Source: Sphingobacteriaceae bacterium (lineage in GTDB: Bacteria; Bacteroidota; Bacteroidia; B-17B0; Aurantibacillaceae). From it: 64,000 nucleotides of DNA. A program made the translations under genes and the position numbers. Below are positions 18,026 through 27,096 of the stretch, piece by piece; the first letter of the stretch is position 1, and each line of letters begins with the position of its first letter. The notes under the pieces were generated by a model. That model saw only the letters and a list, made by a program, of their open reading frames with translations, was not told the DNA's origin and searched no databases. Location: positions 310,001-374,000 of the forward strand of contig JADJLA010000001.1 in the NCBI GenBank assembly GCA_016705695.1, written 5' to 3'.

Positions 18026-19909
18026 ATGAAAAAGGCTCGAGCGGTAGAAGTATTTGAGGGAATAAAAATTGAGATAAAATCACCCGATGCAGCTTTTTAT
18101 TTGGGTAAAGCTTATCATATGAATTATAAATTCGATAAAGCAATAGTTGAACTTGAAGAATTTAAAGCCACTAACAAAAACACTTCCAAAGAAGGGAAAG
18201 CAAATCTTATTGAAGCCGACAATCTAATTAGAAACTGTAAAGCGGCAAAAAGTCTGATCGAAGGAAAAATAATTGCCGATTTCAAGAATTTAAGCTCCGT
18301 TAATACTGATGAAGATGAGTATGGCCCGGCCATCACTACAGATGAAGGTGTGATGGTATTTACATACAAGGGCAAGAGAAGTGTTGGAGGAAAAGTAAAT
18401 ATTCAACTTCAGCCTGATGAAGCGGAAGGGGAATATCACGAGGATGTTTACGTAACAGTAATGGGTGCAGATTCTACATGGGGAGTGCCTCAATCGGTTG
18501 CCGAAATAAATACAAACGGTCACGATGCCGCCATTTCAATATCCCCTGATGGACGCTATATTTTTATGTTTCAAAGTAGCGAAACAAATAATGGAGATAT
18601 ATATATGAGTGTTTTAACCGGAACAACTTTTTCTAAGCCTGAACCACTTAACGAGAATGTAAACTCTCAAGCGTGGGAAGGTAGTTGTTCTATTTCATCA
18701 GATGGCCAAATATTATATTTCTCAAGCGAACGCCCGGGTGGAAAAGGCGGCCGAGATATTTGGGCAAGCGTAAAGATCAATGGCGATTGGGGTCCTGCTG
18801 TAAATTTAGGATCAACGATCAATACAGAGTTTGATGACGATGCTCCTTTTATTCACCCCGATGGAATTACTTTATTCTTTAGTTCAAAAGGTCACAATAG
18901 TATTGGTGGATATGATATCATGTTCTCTATTATGAAAGAAGATCTGTGGACTGAACCAAAAAGTATGGGTATGCCATTGAACACTACCGAGGATGATCTT
19001 TATTACGTGATCAATTCAAAAGGAGATAAAGGTTACTTTAGTAGTAATCGTCCTGCAAGTGAAGGCGGAAAGGGTGGAGAGGATATTTATACTGTATCAC
19101 CGGGTATATTGGGCGACAAACCTGTTTGTGCCATATTAAAAGGTGTAGTATATGGAAATGATAAACCGGTAGAGGCAATTATTGAAGTAACAAAAAATAA
19201 AGATGGAAGATTAGTAGGCCCTTTTTATTCAAATAACGTAACCGGAAAGTATTTGTTCGCTATCAGCCCCGGATCAACGTATCGTATCAAAGTAACATGT
19301 GAAGGTTTTGCGCCTTTATTGGAAGACGTTGACATTACATCCTTAGAGAAGTTCATGGAAGTAAAAAAAGATTTCTATTTATACTACCCAAAGAACGATA
19401 CTGCCAAGGCAGTTGTAACTACTACAACAGTGCCTCCTACAAACTCTGTTGTAACAAAATTAACTAACGAGACACCAACTTTAGCCGTAACACCAACCGT
19501 TGCAGTTGCGAATGAACCATGCTCAGCAAGTAATCTCCCTGATCTTTCCCCTATAAAAGGGAAGTCATTAAACGACCCCGCTGTCTATAGTCAAATGCTA
19601 CAGTTAGCAGGAGAGTATTGTGCAAGCGGTTTAGTATTTAAAGTCCAGATAGGCGCTTACCGTAAACCTCAGAATTTTAAATACAAAAATTTAAAGGAGT
19701 TTGGTAATGCAGAATCTCCTGATTATCCGGATGGCATTACGCGTTTTACTCAACAACAATTCACTACCGTTAACAAAGCAGAAGGATTGCGTAAAAAAAT
19801 TATTGGAAAAGGACAGAAAGACGCTTGGATCGTTGCTTTTGTAAATGGTAAGCGTTATACCCTTGAGGAATTGATCAATCTCGACTTCCTTAGCAAGGCT
19901 ATCAATTAA
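18026..19909 (+). CDS. TPR-PD40 beta-propeller-SPOR protein, N-terminally short
   Basis: About 627 residues. Residues 1-60 are a TPR pair (FYLGKAYHMNYKFDKAIVELEEF), 100-360 a run of PD40/WD40-like propeller repeats (AISISPDGRYIFMFQSS, CSISSDGQILYFSSERPGG, FIHPDGITLFFSSKG), 375-460 a carboxypeptidase-regulatory-like fold, then a Thr/Pro linker and a C-terminal SPOR-like domain (VFKVQIGAYRKPQNF). Relatives are OmpA-type envelope proteins with a signal peptide, but none is present here: the frame closes at a stop at 17984-17986, and residues read from that stop (GFNLQYLNLNYGHMKKA) already look like mid-TPR. A TAATTTGC box at 17992-17999 would start transcription just before the ATG at 18026. I infer a truncated gene; expression is uncertain. 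Confidence 0.75.
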   Translation: MKKARAVEVFEGIKIEIKSPDAAFYLGKAYHMNYKFDKAIVELEEFKATNKNTSKEGKANLIEADNLIRNCKAAKSLIEGKIIADFKNLSSVNTDEDEYGPAITTDEGVMVFTYKGKRSVGGKVNIQLQPDEAEGEYHEDVYVTVMGADSTWGVPQSVAEINTNGHDAAISISPDGRYIFMFQSSETNNGDIYMSVLTGTTFSKPEPLNENVNSQAWEGSCSISSDGQILYFSSERPGGKGGRDIWASVKINGDWGPAVNLGSTINTEFDDDAPFIHPDGITLFFSSKGHNSIGGYDIMFSIMKEDLWTEPKSMGMPLNTTEDDLYYVINSKGDKGYFSSNRPASEGGKGGEDIYTVSPGILGDKPVCAILKGVVYGNDKPVEAIIEVTKNKDGRLVGPFYSNNVTGKYLFAISPGSTYRIKVTCEGFAPLLEDVDITSLEKFMEVKKDFYLYYPKNDTAKAVVTTTTVPPTNSVVTKLTNETPTLAVTPTVAVANEPCSASNLPDLSPIKGKSLNDPAVYSQMLQLAGEYCASGLVFKVQIGAYRKPQNFKYKNLKEFGNAESPDYPDGITRFTQQQFTTVNKAEGLRKKIIGKGQKDAWIVAFVNGKRYTLEELINLDFLSKAIN

Positions 19910-21696
19910 AGATACTTCTTTAAAATTTCATCAGCTTTTTTAGAAACTGATGCATCAACAATTAATTCAGGTGCATGATGAGGTTTTTTCCGCGCATCAA
20001 TGATCATGGCACCATGACAACCCCAATGTTTATTCTCCACAAATTCATCCACGCCGTATACATCGTGCGATGGATTAGAACGCGTATAAGTGATCCAAAG
20101 ATAATCTTTGATAATATCCTTCCCGAATTCAAACGCATCGTGTAAAACAATTTGAGCTACGCCATTCAATTCACTTGTGCGTTTGATCTCGTTACAAAAT
20201 TCAGCGATCTCTTTTTTTGCCAGTGCATGATCTTTAAACGCTGAAAAAGTTAACATCACTACGCCGGGCATGATCAACTTTCCTTGGCTAAATTTTTCCG
20301 GAAGCACTGTAGCCAAGCTGCGCAATTTATCGCCATAAGCAGCTATCACCAACTTACTTCCTTCGTTGATATTATCTCCACTGTAATCTAAAGTGTCAAT
20401 ACTTGTTTTGGTATAAAAATGCAAGTCCCTGCGCGGATCCATGCGCTCAAAAATATGGGTCATGAATTTTTCAATGTCATGACAATCTAAATTATCGCCC
20501 GCACTTATAAATAAATATTTAGCTAAACTCAATTGTCCTGTTCCTAAAATGCGATTGGCTTGCGTTAAAAGTTCAGCAGGACGTTTACTTTTTAAATACG
20601 GCGTATAACGTTCGCTACCCACTGCTAATAATAAAGGATGAACGCCCGCAGCATCCACCGCATGAACTTCTTTTACTCCCGGAATTTCTTTTGGAATGGC
20701 ACTTCCACTCAACTCATGTATCAAAGCACCAAAAGCAGTATCTTCTTGCGGCGGCCTTCCAACAACTGTAAAAGGCCAAATGGCATTTTCCTTTGCATAA
20801 ACTTTATGAATGCGCATCAACGGAAAATCATGCGTTAAACTGTAGTAACCTAAATGATCTCCAAACGGACCTTCAGGTTTATTTTCGTTTGGATGAACTT
20901 CACCGGTAATTACAAAATCGGCATCCAACGAAATACAAAATCCATCTTCGTAAGCATAACGGAATTTTCTTCCACCTAATGCACCCGCAAAAGTTAATTC
21001 ACTTATGCCTTCGGGCAATGGCATTACAGCAGCTAAACTATGCGCGGGCGGACCACCAACAAAAATACTCACCTTTAATGGCTTGCCCGCTTTATTACTT
21101 TTTGTTTGATGCACGCCAATTCCCCTATGCAATTGATAATGCAAACCAACTTCTTTATTTAATTTGTAATTATTTCCGCTCAACTGAATGCGATACATTC
21201 CTAAATTGGAATCCATCACACCCGGCTTATCAATATCTTCACTGTACACTTGTGGAAGTGTTACAAACGCACCACCATCTTTTGGCCAGTGTTTTATTAA
21301 AGGAAGATCTTCAATTTTTATTTCTTTAAATCCTGTAGAGGAAAACGATGCTTTTTTTTGTAAAGCTTTTAATCCTGCAATTCCGGTAGACAAATATTTG
21401 AAAGGACTTTTTAGTGCTTTCATTGGATCATTGCGCAACTTCACCAATTCCTGCATCACTTCAAAACGATCTCTGAACATAAATTTGCTGCGCTCTAATG
21501 TTCCAAACAAATTACTTACCGCTTGGTATTTACTACCTTTTACTTTTTCAAATAACACAGCTTTTCCCTTGGCTTCAAACACTTTTAAATGTATGGTAGC
21601 CATTTCTAAATTTGGATCTACTTCTTCTTTAATGCGAATTAAATGCCCGTGTTTTTCAAGATCATTAATGCATTCTAATAAAGAGGAGTAGCCCAT
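19906..21696 (-). CDS. UbiD-family decarboxylase
   Basis: Decarboxylase of 596 residues that should use prenylated FMN. Conserved UbiD features are NLGMYRIQLSG, HRGIGVHQTK, the glycine-rich VGGPPAHSLAA and the catalytic-region motif EGPFGDHLGYYS, with RPPQEDTAFG further on. It is about 100 residues longer than E. coli UbiD, as is usual for the Bacteroidota branch annotated as a menaquinone-pathway (futalosine or related) decarboxylase. The substrate is therefore likely a quinone precursor, but this is inferred from family, not shown. It is convergent with the PD40 gene and shares four bases at the stop. Confidence 0.9.
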   Translation of the reverse strand: MGYSSLLECINDLEKHGHLIRIKEEVDPNLEMATIHLKVFEAKGKAVLFEKVKGSKYQAVSNLFGTLERSKFMFRDRFEVMQELVKLRNDPMKALKSPFKYLSTGIAGLKALQKKASFSSTGFKEIKIEDLPLIKHWPKDGGAFVTLPQVYSEDIDKPGVMDSNLGMYRIQLSGNNYKLNKEVGLHYQLHRGIGVHQTKSNKAGKPLKVSIFVGGPPAHSLAAVMPLPEGISELTFAGALGGRKFRYAYEDGFCISLDADFVITGEVHPNENKPEGPFGDHLGYYSLTHDFPLMRIHKVYAKENAIWPFTVVGRPPQEDTAFGALIHELSGSAIPKEIPGVKEVHAVDAAGVHPLLLAVGSERYTPYLKSKRPAELLTQANRILGTGQLSLAKYLFISAGDNLDCHDIEKFMTHIFERMDPRRDLHFYTKTSIDTLDYSGDNINEGSKLVIAAYGDKLRSLATVLPEKFSQGKLIMPGVVMLTFSAFKDHALAKKEIAEFCNEIKRTSELNGVAQIVLHDAFEFGKDIIKDYLWITYTRSNPSHDVYGVDEFVENKHWGCHGAMIIDARKKPHHAPELIVDASVSKKADEILKKYL

Positions 21697-22001
21697 AGAT
21701 CAAAGGTAGGTTTTATTTTTAGAATTTGGGCGTGCCCCCTCGCATCATTACAAACTTCGTCCTAGCTCGGGGTCGCGCTTTTCGCTGCAATCTTTTTGCG
21801 TGAAAAACGCAAAAAGGATTTCCGCTACAATCGCTCACGCGGCAGCACCGTTTAGCCGCATCTTAAAAAAGGCTTTATCATGAGTGTGCTCAATTCCATT
21901 CTTTGTGACCTCTGTGCAAACCTCTGTGAGAGCGCAAGCGCGGAGTTTATGCTGAGCTTGTCGAAGCATGGTTTCTGCCTCTAAAACTGTATCTTTGCCA
22001 A
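21697..22001. other. Non-coding gap with hairpin and likely interspersed repeat
   Basis: I find no gene here. The stretch at about 21725-21820 looks like an interspersed element: it ends in a perfect hairpin of two 10 base arms, CTTTTTGCGT (21792-21801) and ACGCAAAAAG (21807-21816), with a short loop. The 3' part (about 21895-21986) has CTCTGTG/CTTTGTG runs and ends in GTTTCTGCCTCTAAAA (21971-21986), which recurs at 29278-29293. A TATCTTTG promoter box (21990-21997) lies just before the next gene. Confidence 0.5.
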
Positions 22002-22598
22002 ATGGATCGCTATTTCATTATCTACAAACCCTATAAAATGGTTTCGCAATTCATCAGTCCTGATAATGTGAATTTATTAGGCGATCTGGATTTTGACTTT
22101 CCTGAAGGCACGCATGCCATAGGAAGATTAGATAATAATTCCGAAGGACTTTTGATATTGACCACCAACAAAAAAGTAACACGTTTATTGTTTCAATCTG
22201 AAGTCCCACATTTAAGAACCTATTTAGTGCAAGTAGAAAAAGTTGTTTCACCCGAGGCACTCCATAAATTAAGAAGCGGAATTTCTATTCGCATCACGGG
22301 CGACGAATATTACACCACTGCTAATTGCGAAATTGATATTGTGAAAAAACCGGATAATTTACCCCCGCGCGAACACGAATTTAGAGCCGACCTTCCGCAA
22401 ACGTGGTTACGCATGACACTCACCGAAGGTAAATTCCATCAAATTCGTAAAATGGTTTCCTCCGTTTATCATGATTGCAAGCGTTTGATCCGTATTTCTA
22501 TTGAAGGACTCGAACTTGGCGATATGCAACCCGGCCAAGTGCGCGAGATAGAGGAGGAGGAATTCTTCAGACTACTTAAGATAGAGGAATATCAATAA
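22002..22598 (+). CDS. rluE: 23S rRNA pseudouridine synthase, RluE/RsuA type
   Basis: Converts a uridine of rRNA to pseudouridine. The catalytic aspartate is Asp44 in GRLDNNSEGLLIL, which is the RsuA/RluE/RluF form of the motif, and the C-terminal TEGKFHQIRKM is the other family mark. The 198-residue protein lacks an S4 domain and starts directly with YFIIYKPYKMVSQF, as RluE proteins do, so position 2457 (E. coli numbering) is the likeliest target. The start is fixed by this motif; a TATCTTTG box ends five bases upstream, so the transcript may be almost leaderless. Confidence 0.85.
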   Translation: MDRYFIIYKPYKMVSQFISPDNVNLLGDLDFDFPEGTHAIGRLDNNSEGLLILTTNKKVTRLLFQSEVPHLRTYLVQVEKVVSPEALHKLRSGISIRITGDEYYTTANCEIDIVKKPDNLPPREHEFRADLPQTWLRMTLTEGKFHQIRKMVSSVYHDCKRLIRISIEGLELGDMQPGQVREIEEEEFFRLLKIEEYQ

Positions 22599-22709
22599 TA
22601 CAACAAAATTCATAGGAACCTAACATTGTTCGCTTCTCGCTATTTCTGTTGATAAATCAGGTTTTAGGGCCTCTTTGGTAGAATTATATTTGTTCAGAGA
22701 GAAAAAACT

Positions 22710-24956
22710 ATGAGCGACGTAAAACTATTTTTTAAAATTGCGGATGAGTTAAACATCACCACGCAACAAGTAAAAGCTACTGTACAATTATTAGATGAAG
22801 GAGGTACTGTTCCTTTTATTTCGCGTTATCGAAAAGAGATGACCGGAAGTTTAGATGAGGTTCAGATCTTAAATATTAAAACCGAGATCGAGCGCTTACG
22901 CCAATTGGACGTAAGACGCGATAGTATTTTAAAATCTATTGAATCACAAGGTAAATTAACTGAAGAGTTAAAAGAAAAAATTTTAGAAGCCGAAACACTT
23001 TCAAAATTGGAAGATCTGTATTTGCCTTACAAACCAAAACGCAGAACAAAAGCTACCATTGCCAAAGAAAAAGGTTTAGAGCCTTTAGCACTTTTTATTT
23101 TAGAACAAAAAAGCCAAAGTGCATTTGATGAAGCCTTGAAATTTGTGAATGCGGAAAAGGAAGTAGAAAATCCCGAAGAAGCATTACAAGGCGCTCGCGA
23201 TATTATTTCGGAGATCATGAGTGAAGATGCTATTATTCGTGAAGCTATTCGCGAGCAGTTCAAAAAAACGGCTATCATCAAAAGTAAGATCATAAAAGGC
23301 AAAGAAGACGCCGCGCAAAAGTTTGAAGATTATTTTGAATGGGAGGAACCATTGGCATCGTGCCCTAGTCACCGCATGTTAGCTATGCGCCGTGGCGAGA
23401 AAGAAGATTTTTTAATTATTGATATTACTATCGATACAGACAGCGCATTAAACACCATCGAGAAAAAAATGATCACGTCTCGAGGCGAATGTGCCGAGCA
23501 AATAAAGGAAGCTATTGTTGACGGCTATAAACGTTTATTAGCGCCAAGCATTGAGGCCGAAACACGTTTGTTCACCAAACAACAGGCAGACGAGAAAGCT
23601 ATTCAGGTTTTTGCCGATAATTTACGGGAGCTATTATTGTCATCTCCTCTTGGGCAAAAAGCTATTTTGGCACTCGATCCCGGTTTTAGAAGCGGTTGCA
23701 AAATGGTTGCGCTAAACGCGCAAGGAAAATTATTGGAAGAAACCGTAATTTACCCGCACGAGCCGCAACGTAAAGTTACCGAAGCCGAAAATTTGGTATT
23801 GGCATTTTGCGCCAAACATAATTTAGAAGCCATTGCAATTGGTAACGGAACTGCAGGGCGCGAAACCGAACAATTCATTCGCAATATTGATGTACTTCCA
23901 AAAAGTATTCCTGTGATCATGGTAAATGAAGCAGGAGCATCGGTATATTCTGCATCGGATGTTGCGCGCGAAGAATTTCCAAATCATGATTTAACTGTTC
24001 GCGGCGCTGTTTCTATTGGGCGCCGTTTAACAGATCCATTGGCGGAATTAGTAAAAATAGATCCAAAAGCCATAGGCGTTGGGCAATACCAACATGATGT
24101 AGACCAAAATTTACTAAAAGATAAATTGGATGATGTTGTTGGAAGTTGCGTGAATGGAGTAGGAGTGGAGTTGAATACGGCTTCGAAACAATTATTGGCT
24201 TACGTTTCAGGAATTGGTCCTACACTCGCACAAAATATTGTAGAATACCGCAACGAACACGGTGCATTTAAATCGCGCAAAGAAATAATGAAAGTGCCGC
24301 GCATGGGCGATAAAGTATTTGAACAATGTGCAGGGTTTTTACGTATTCGCGACGGCGTTCATCCCTTAGATAAAAGTTCGGTGCATCCCGAGAGTTATCA
24401 CATTGTAGAAAAAATGGCAAGCGACTTGAATTGCGGAATTGACGATCTTATAAAAGAGAAAGACCTTCGCAAAAAAATTCAGCTTACTACTTACGTAACG
24501 GAAACTGTTGGTTTACCAACGCTAAAAGATATTGTGAACGAATTAGAAAAGCCGGGTCGCGATCCTCGTAAGAGTTTCGAGATCTTTAGCTTTGATGAAA
24601 GCGTTCACGAAATTGACGACTTGCGCGAAGGCATGCGTTTACCGGGCATTGTAACCAACGTAACAAACTTTGGCGCTTTTGTGGATGTGGGAGTTCATCA
24701 AGATGGTTTAGTTCACATTTCTCAATTGAGCGATACCTTTGTGGATGATCCTAACAAAATTGTAAAAGTGGGACAAAAAGTTTGGGTAAATGTTTCAGAA
24801 GTAGATGTAAAACGTAAGCGCATTGCTCTCTCAATGAAAGGCGAGGGAAATGTAACAGCAGTTAAAGCCAAAGAAGTAAAAAAAGAAGAAGCAAGTTACG
24901 ACCCTAATGATATGAAATCGGCCTTGGCGGCTTTGAAGGGAAAGTTCGGGAAGTAG
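22710..24956 (+). CDS. tex: Tex-family transcription accessory protein
   Basis: Nucleic-acid-binding protein of 748 residues. Order: N-terminal Tex helical domain with TVPFISRYRKEMTG (about 30-45), a YqgF/RNase H-like domain (LALDPGFRSGCKMVALN), a helix-hairpin-helix region (YVSGIGPTLAQNIVEYRNEHG) and a C-terminal S1 RNA-binding domain (GMRLPGIVTNVTNFGAFVDV). Tex affects transcription and stress tolerance, and its exact reaction is still unclear. A TATATTTG box at 22685-22692 is the likely promoter element. A four-element repeat region follows the gene. Confidence 0.95.
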   Translation: MSDVKLFFKIADELNITTQQVKATVQLLDEGGTVPFISRYRKEMTGSLDEVQILNIKTEIERLRQLDVRRDSILKSIESQGKLTEELKEKILEAETLSKLEDLYLPYKPKRRTKATIAKEKGLEPLALFILEQKSQSAFDEALKFVNAEKEVENPEEALQGARDIISEIMSEDAIIREAIREQFKKTAIIKSKIIKGKEDAAQKFEDYFEWEEPLASCPSHRMLAMRRGEKEDFLIIDITIDTDSALNTIEKKMITSRGECAEQIKEAIVDGYKRLLAPSIEAETRLFTKQQADEKAIQVFADNLRELLLSSPLGQKAILALDPGFRSGCKMVALNAQGKLLEETVIYPHEPQRKVTEAENLVLAFCAKHNLEAIAIGNGTAGRETEQFIRNIDVLPKSIPVIMVNEAGASVYSASDVAREEFPNHDLTVRGAVSIGRRLTDPLAELVKIDPKAIGVGQYQHDVDQNLLKDKLDDVVGSCVNGVGVELNTASKQLLAYVSGIGPTLAQNIVEYRNEHGAFKSRKEIMKVPRMGDKVFEQCAGFLRIRDGVHPLDKSSVHPESYHIVEKMASDLNCGIDDLIKEKDLRKKIQLTTYVTETVGLPTLKDIVNELEKPGRDPRKSFEIFSFDESVHEIDDLREGMRLPGIVTNVTNFGAFVDVGVHQDGLVHISQLSDTFVDDPNKIVKVGQKVWVNVSEVDVKRKRIALSMKGEGNVTAVKAKEVKKEEASYDPNDMKSALAALKGKFGK

Positions 24957-24964
24957 TCGAGTCC

Positions 24965-25020
24965 CATCCTCCTCTTTGAGGAGGTGGCATTTGCGGAGCA
25001 AATGGCGGAGGAGGGTTTTC
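24965..25020 (+). repeat. Palindromic repeat, CCTCCT/AGGAGG family, copy 1
   Basis: Starts ATCCTCCTCTTTGAGGAGGTG, a hairpin, then a second short inverted pair (ATTTGC / GCAAAT) and GGCGGAGGAGG. Two related copies lie in inverted orientation at 30191-30296. Confidence 0.7.
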
Positions 25021-25023
25021 CTA

Positions 25024-25088
25024 CGGGACAAAATGTCCCGCTCAACCTGAGATCTGGATGTTACGGTTGGACGGGACATTTTGTCCCG
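25024..25088. repeat. Paired CGGGACAAAATGTCCCG palindromes
   Basis: CGGGACAAAATGTCCCG at 25024-25040 and its reverse-complement form at 25072-25088 enclose CTCAACC...GGTTGGA. The whole unit can fold as one long hairpin or two short ones. I cannot assign a function. Confidence 0.7.
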
Positions 25089-25167
25089 CAACGTAAAATA
25101 TCATCTCACAAACGAATCTATCATCACATGCCGATAATTTTTTCGTAATAAATTAAAACAATAGGTC

Positions 25168-25318
25168 ACCCCTACGGGGTTCTGTTCTGCTTTTTTCCTA
25201 TTTTTATTAATAGTTGGCTCCGAAGGAGCCATTTTCGCAACGTAAAAGCTCCGAAGGAGCGTCCTATCATTAGCCCGAAGGGCGTTGGTTAATTTTTTTG
25301 TAAAAGCTCCGTAGGAGC
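25168..25318. repeat. REP-like palindrome cluster upstream of aroE
   Basis: Five short GC-rich palindromes: ACCCCTACGGGGT (25168-25180), GGCTCCGAAGGAGCC (25216-25230), GCTCCGAAGGAGC (25248-25260), GCCCGAAGGGC (25273-25283) and GCTCCGTAGGAGC (25306-25318). Two copies share the flank GTAAAAGCTCCGnAGGAGCG. They match the style of palindromes around the Y1 transposase at 43209. Confidence 0.75.
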
Positions 25319-25368
25319 GACCTATAAATATTACGTACATTAGATCTAAGAAAATCTCATCTAACCAC

Positions 25369-26103
25369 ATGGCAGAATACGGCCTCATAGGAAAAAACCT
25401 TTCACATTCGTTTTCGAAGGCATATTTCGAAAAAAAATTCAAGGAATTGGGTTTAGATTATTTGGAGTACGCTAATTTTGAATTAGAGAACATTGAAGAC
25501 ATTAAGCAAGTATTATCGCGTAACCCCGAGCTCCGAGGTTTTAATGTTACCATTCCTTACAAAGAAAGCATCATTCCTTTTTTAGATGAGTTGAGTCCTG
25601 AAGCGCGAGGGATTGCTGCGGTAAATTGCGTAAAAATTACCAACGGAAAATTAATAGGACATAATACCGACGCCTATGGTTTTGCAAGCAGCATAAAACC
25701 ATTTTTAGAACCACAACACAGCCGCGCATTGATTTTAGGAACAGGCGGTGCTTCTAAAGCAGTTGTATTTGTTTTGCGCCGTTTGAATGTTGAAGTTTTT
25801 TTTGCAAGCACCAGTAAAAAACGCCAGGGTACATTTCCTTACGAAGCCTTGAACGAGCGTTTATTTAATGCGTGTAAATTTATTATTAATACAACGCCGG
25901 TTGGTACATTTCCCAACGTGAACGAGTGCCCAAATATTCCTTACGAATGCATCACTTCACAACATTTGGTTTACGATTTGATCTATAACCCAGAAGAAAC
26001 CTTGTTTTTACAAAAAGCAAAATCCCAAGGCGCAACAACCATTAATGGTTTAAGCATGTTGCAATTGCAAGCGGAGAAAAGTTGGGAGATCTGGAATTTT
26101 TAG
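25369..26103 (+). CDS. aroE: Shikimate dehydrogenase
   Basis: Reduces 3-dehydroshikimate to shikimate with NADPH in aromatic amino acid synthesis. The substrate domain shows LIGKNLSHSFSKAYF and the catalytic Lys in FNVTIPYKESIIPFLD; the Asp of GHNTDAYGF completes the site. The nucleotide-binding loop is LGTGGASKAVVFVL, and the C-terminal NGLSMLQLQAEKSWEIW is typical. The protein is 244 residues, slightly short but usual for the Bacteroidota branch. It stands alone, between a REP-like cluster and a decayed lipoprotein gene. Confidence 0.95.
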   Translation: MAEYGLIGKNLSHSFSKAYFEKKFKELGLDYLEYANFELENIEDIKQVLSRNPELRGFNVTIPYKESIIPFLDELSPEARGIAAVNCVKITNGKLIGHNTDAYGFASSIKPFLEPQHSRALILGTGGASKAVVFVLRRLNVEVFFASTSKKRQGTFPYEALNERLFNACKFIINTTPVGTFPNVNECPNIPYECITSQHLVYDLIYNPEETLFLQKAKSQGATTINGLSMLQLQAEKSWEIWNF

Positions 26104-26147
26104 GCGATGGGTTGTGTCTACACGCTGTTAGTAGTAGTAACTTTGTC

Positions 26148-26569
26148 CTACCAATTGAGAGTCTTTGTCTTGGTCACTGATGAAGAATTTTCATAGTAGT
26201 CTATTTTACAAGAGCCAGGACTACCGTTAAACGAAATGTCTAAAATTACATCGCCGGCTTTGTTTGAAGTAAAAGTCTGAGTGTCATCAGAGCCATAATT
26301 TGATACCGTCCAGCCTTGTTGATTTGAATAAAACCAAACTGGCTTTGGAAAATTTGTATTTGTCTGGACAGATAAATTTGACATAACTATTTTTAAACTT
26401 GCTTTTTTGCCAAGCTTAGCACCAAAGCTATAGTCTTTACCCTGCGTTATGTTGTCCATGGCCAAAATATTGTCGCCATATGTCATTGATGTAGGATAAG
26501 TAATTTCTTTTCTTTTTCGCAAGAAATTAAAACTATAAATGTCAATGCAATTCATAATATTTTTTTCAT
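26148..26569 (-). pseudogene. Decayed lipoprotein gene
   Basis: From the ATG at 26569 the frame reads MKKIL, a TGA at codon 6, then IALTFIVLISCEKEKK, a clear lipoprotein signal with acylated Cys. It then needs a frame change in the A-rich stretch at about 26506-26516 to enter the downstream frame, which continues KEITYPTSMTYGDNILAM to a stop at 26148. An intact open frame of 135 codons from 26555 exists, but its first residues (MNCIDIYSFNFLRKR) are a frame artefact of the signal peptide. I do not recognise the mature domain, which is a small soluble, probably beta-rich protein ending NSSSVTKTKTLNW. Nonsense plus frameshift indicate loss of function. Confidence 0.7.
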
Positions 26570-26647
26570 AATATTTACTGCCTATCGTTTGTCTGTCGTT
26601 ATTACTGCTAACTCCCTTATATGTGTAGTTTTTCTACTTCTAACGGG

Positions 26648-26929
26648 CTATTTAATTTTTCTTGCAGCATTGTGAATTCTTAAAATGGTAATCTTTCCTT
26701 TACCTAGTCGGTAAAAAATTCGATAATTACCTTCTATTAATTCTCTAATTTCAGCTAAGTTCTTTTCCGGCACCATGCGTCCGGACTGAGGAAAATCGAT
26801 CAATTAATCAACTCGTTGGATAAGTTTAGAAATAAATCTTGCGGCATAGAACGTGGAGTCGAGCGAAATATAATCGTTAATTGCCCGTAAGTCTTTCAGC
26901 GATTTTTTAGTCCAGCTTACTTGTGCCAT
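26648..26929 (-). pseudogene. RelE/ParE-family toxin with nonsense codon
   Basis: The frame reads MAQVSWTKKSLKDLRAINDY to ISKLIQRVD, then a TAA at 26804-26806 (codon 42), then LIDFPQSGRMVPEKN, LAEIRELIEGNYRIFYRL and a stop at 26648. Apart from that codon it is a complete 93-residue ParE/RelE-superfamily toxin: the RMVPE and YRIFYR motifs are typical. ParE proteins have Gln or a similar residue at this place, so CAA to TAA is the simplest change. Its start overlaps the antitoxin's end, as in an intact operon. The toxin is probably dead. Confidence 0.8.
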
Positions 26930-27096
26930 TTAGCAACCAATTTTTTCACCTTATCATGGCTAACGGTTTTACCTGCTTTGGCTTCTTCTATTCCTTCGTC
27001 AATTTTTTCAATCACAATCAGGCGTTCAAGAAATTCGTCAAGATTGAATTTTTTAGGGAACTCGTTTAGTGCATCTATGATGGTTGATTTTTGCAT
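26917..27096 (-). CDS. Small antitoxin-like protein paired with the ParE remnant
   Basis: A 59-residue frame, MQKSTIIDALNEFPKKF to VKKLVAKWHK, intact from ATG at 27096 to TAA at 26917. It is acidic in the middle (EKIDEGIEEAKAGKTVSHD) and has the EAxxGKTVSHDxVKKxV pattern of addiction-module antitoxin components that pair with ParE/RelE toxins. It overlaps the toxin start by 13 bases, the usual antitoxin-first arrangement. The DNA-binding part, if any, is minimal. It appears intact while the toxin is broken, which is the order of decay expected for such pairs. Confidence 0.75.
   Translation of the reverse strand: MQKSTIIDALNEFPKKFNLDEFLERLIVIEKIDEGIEEAKAGKTVSHDKVKKLVAKWHK

Noticed and set aside
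21188..21691. 167-codon open frame on the plus strand
   Set aside because: It is antisense to the UbiD gene, whose family motifs are clear.
25168..25318. CRISPR array
   Set aside because: The repeats are short palindromes with unequal spacing and varied sequence, and no cas gene is present.
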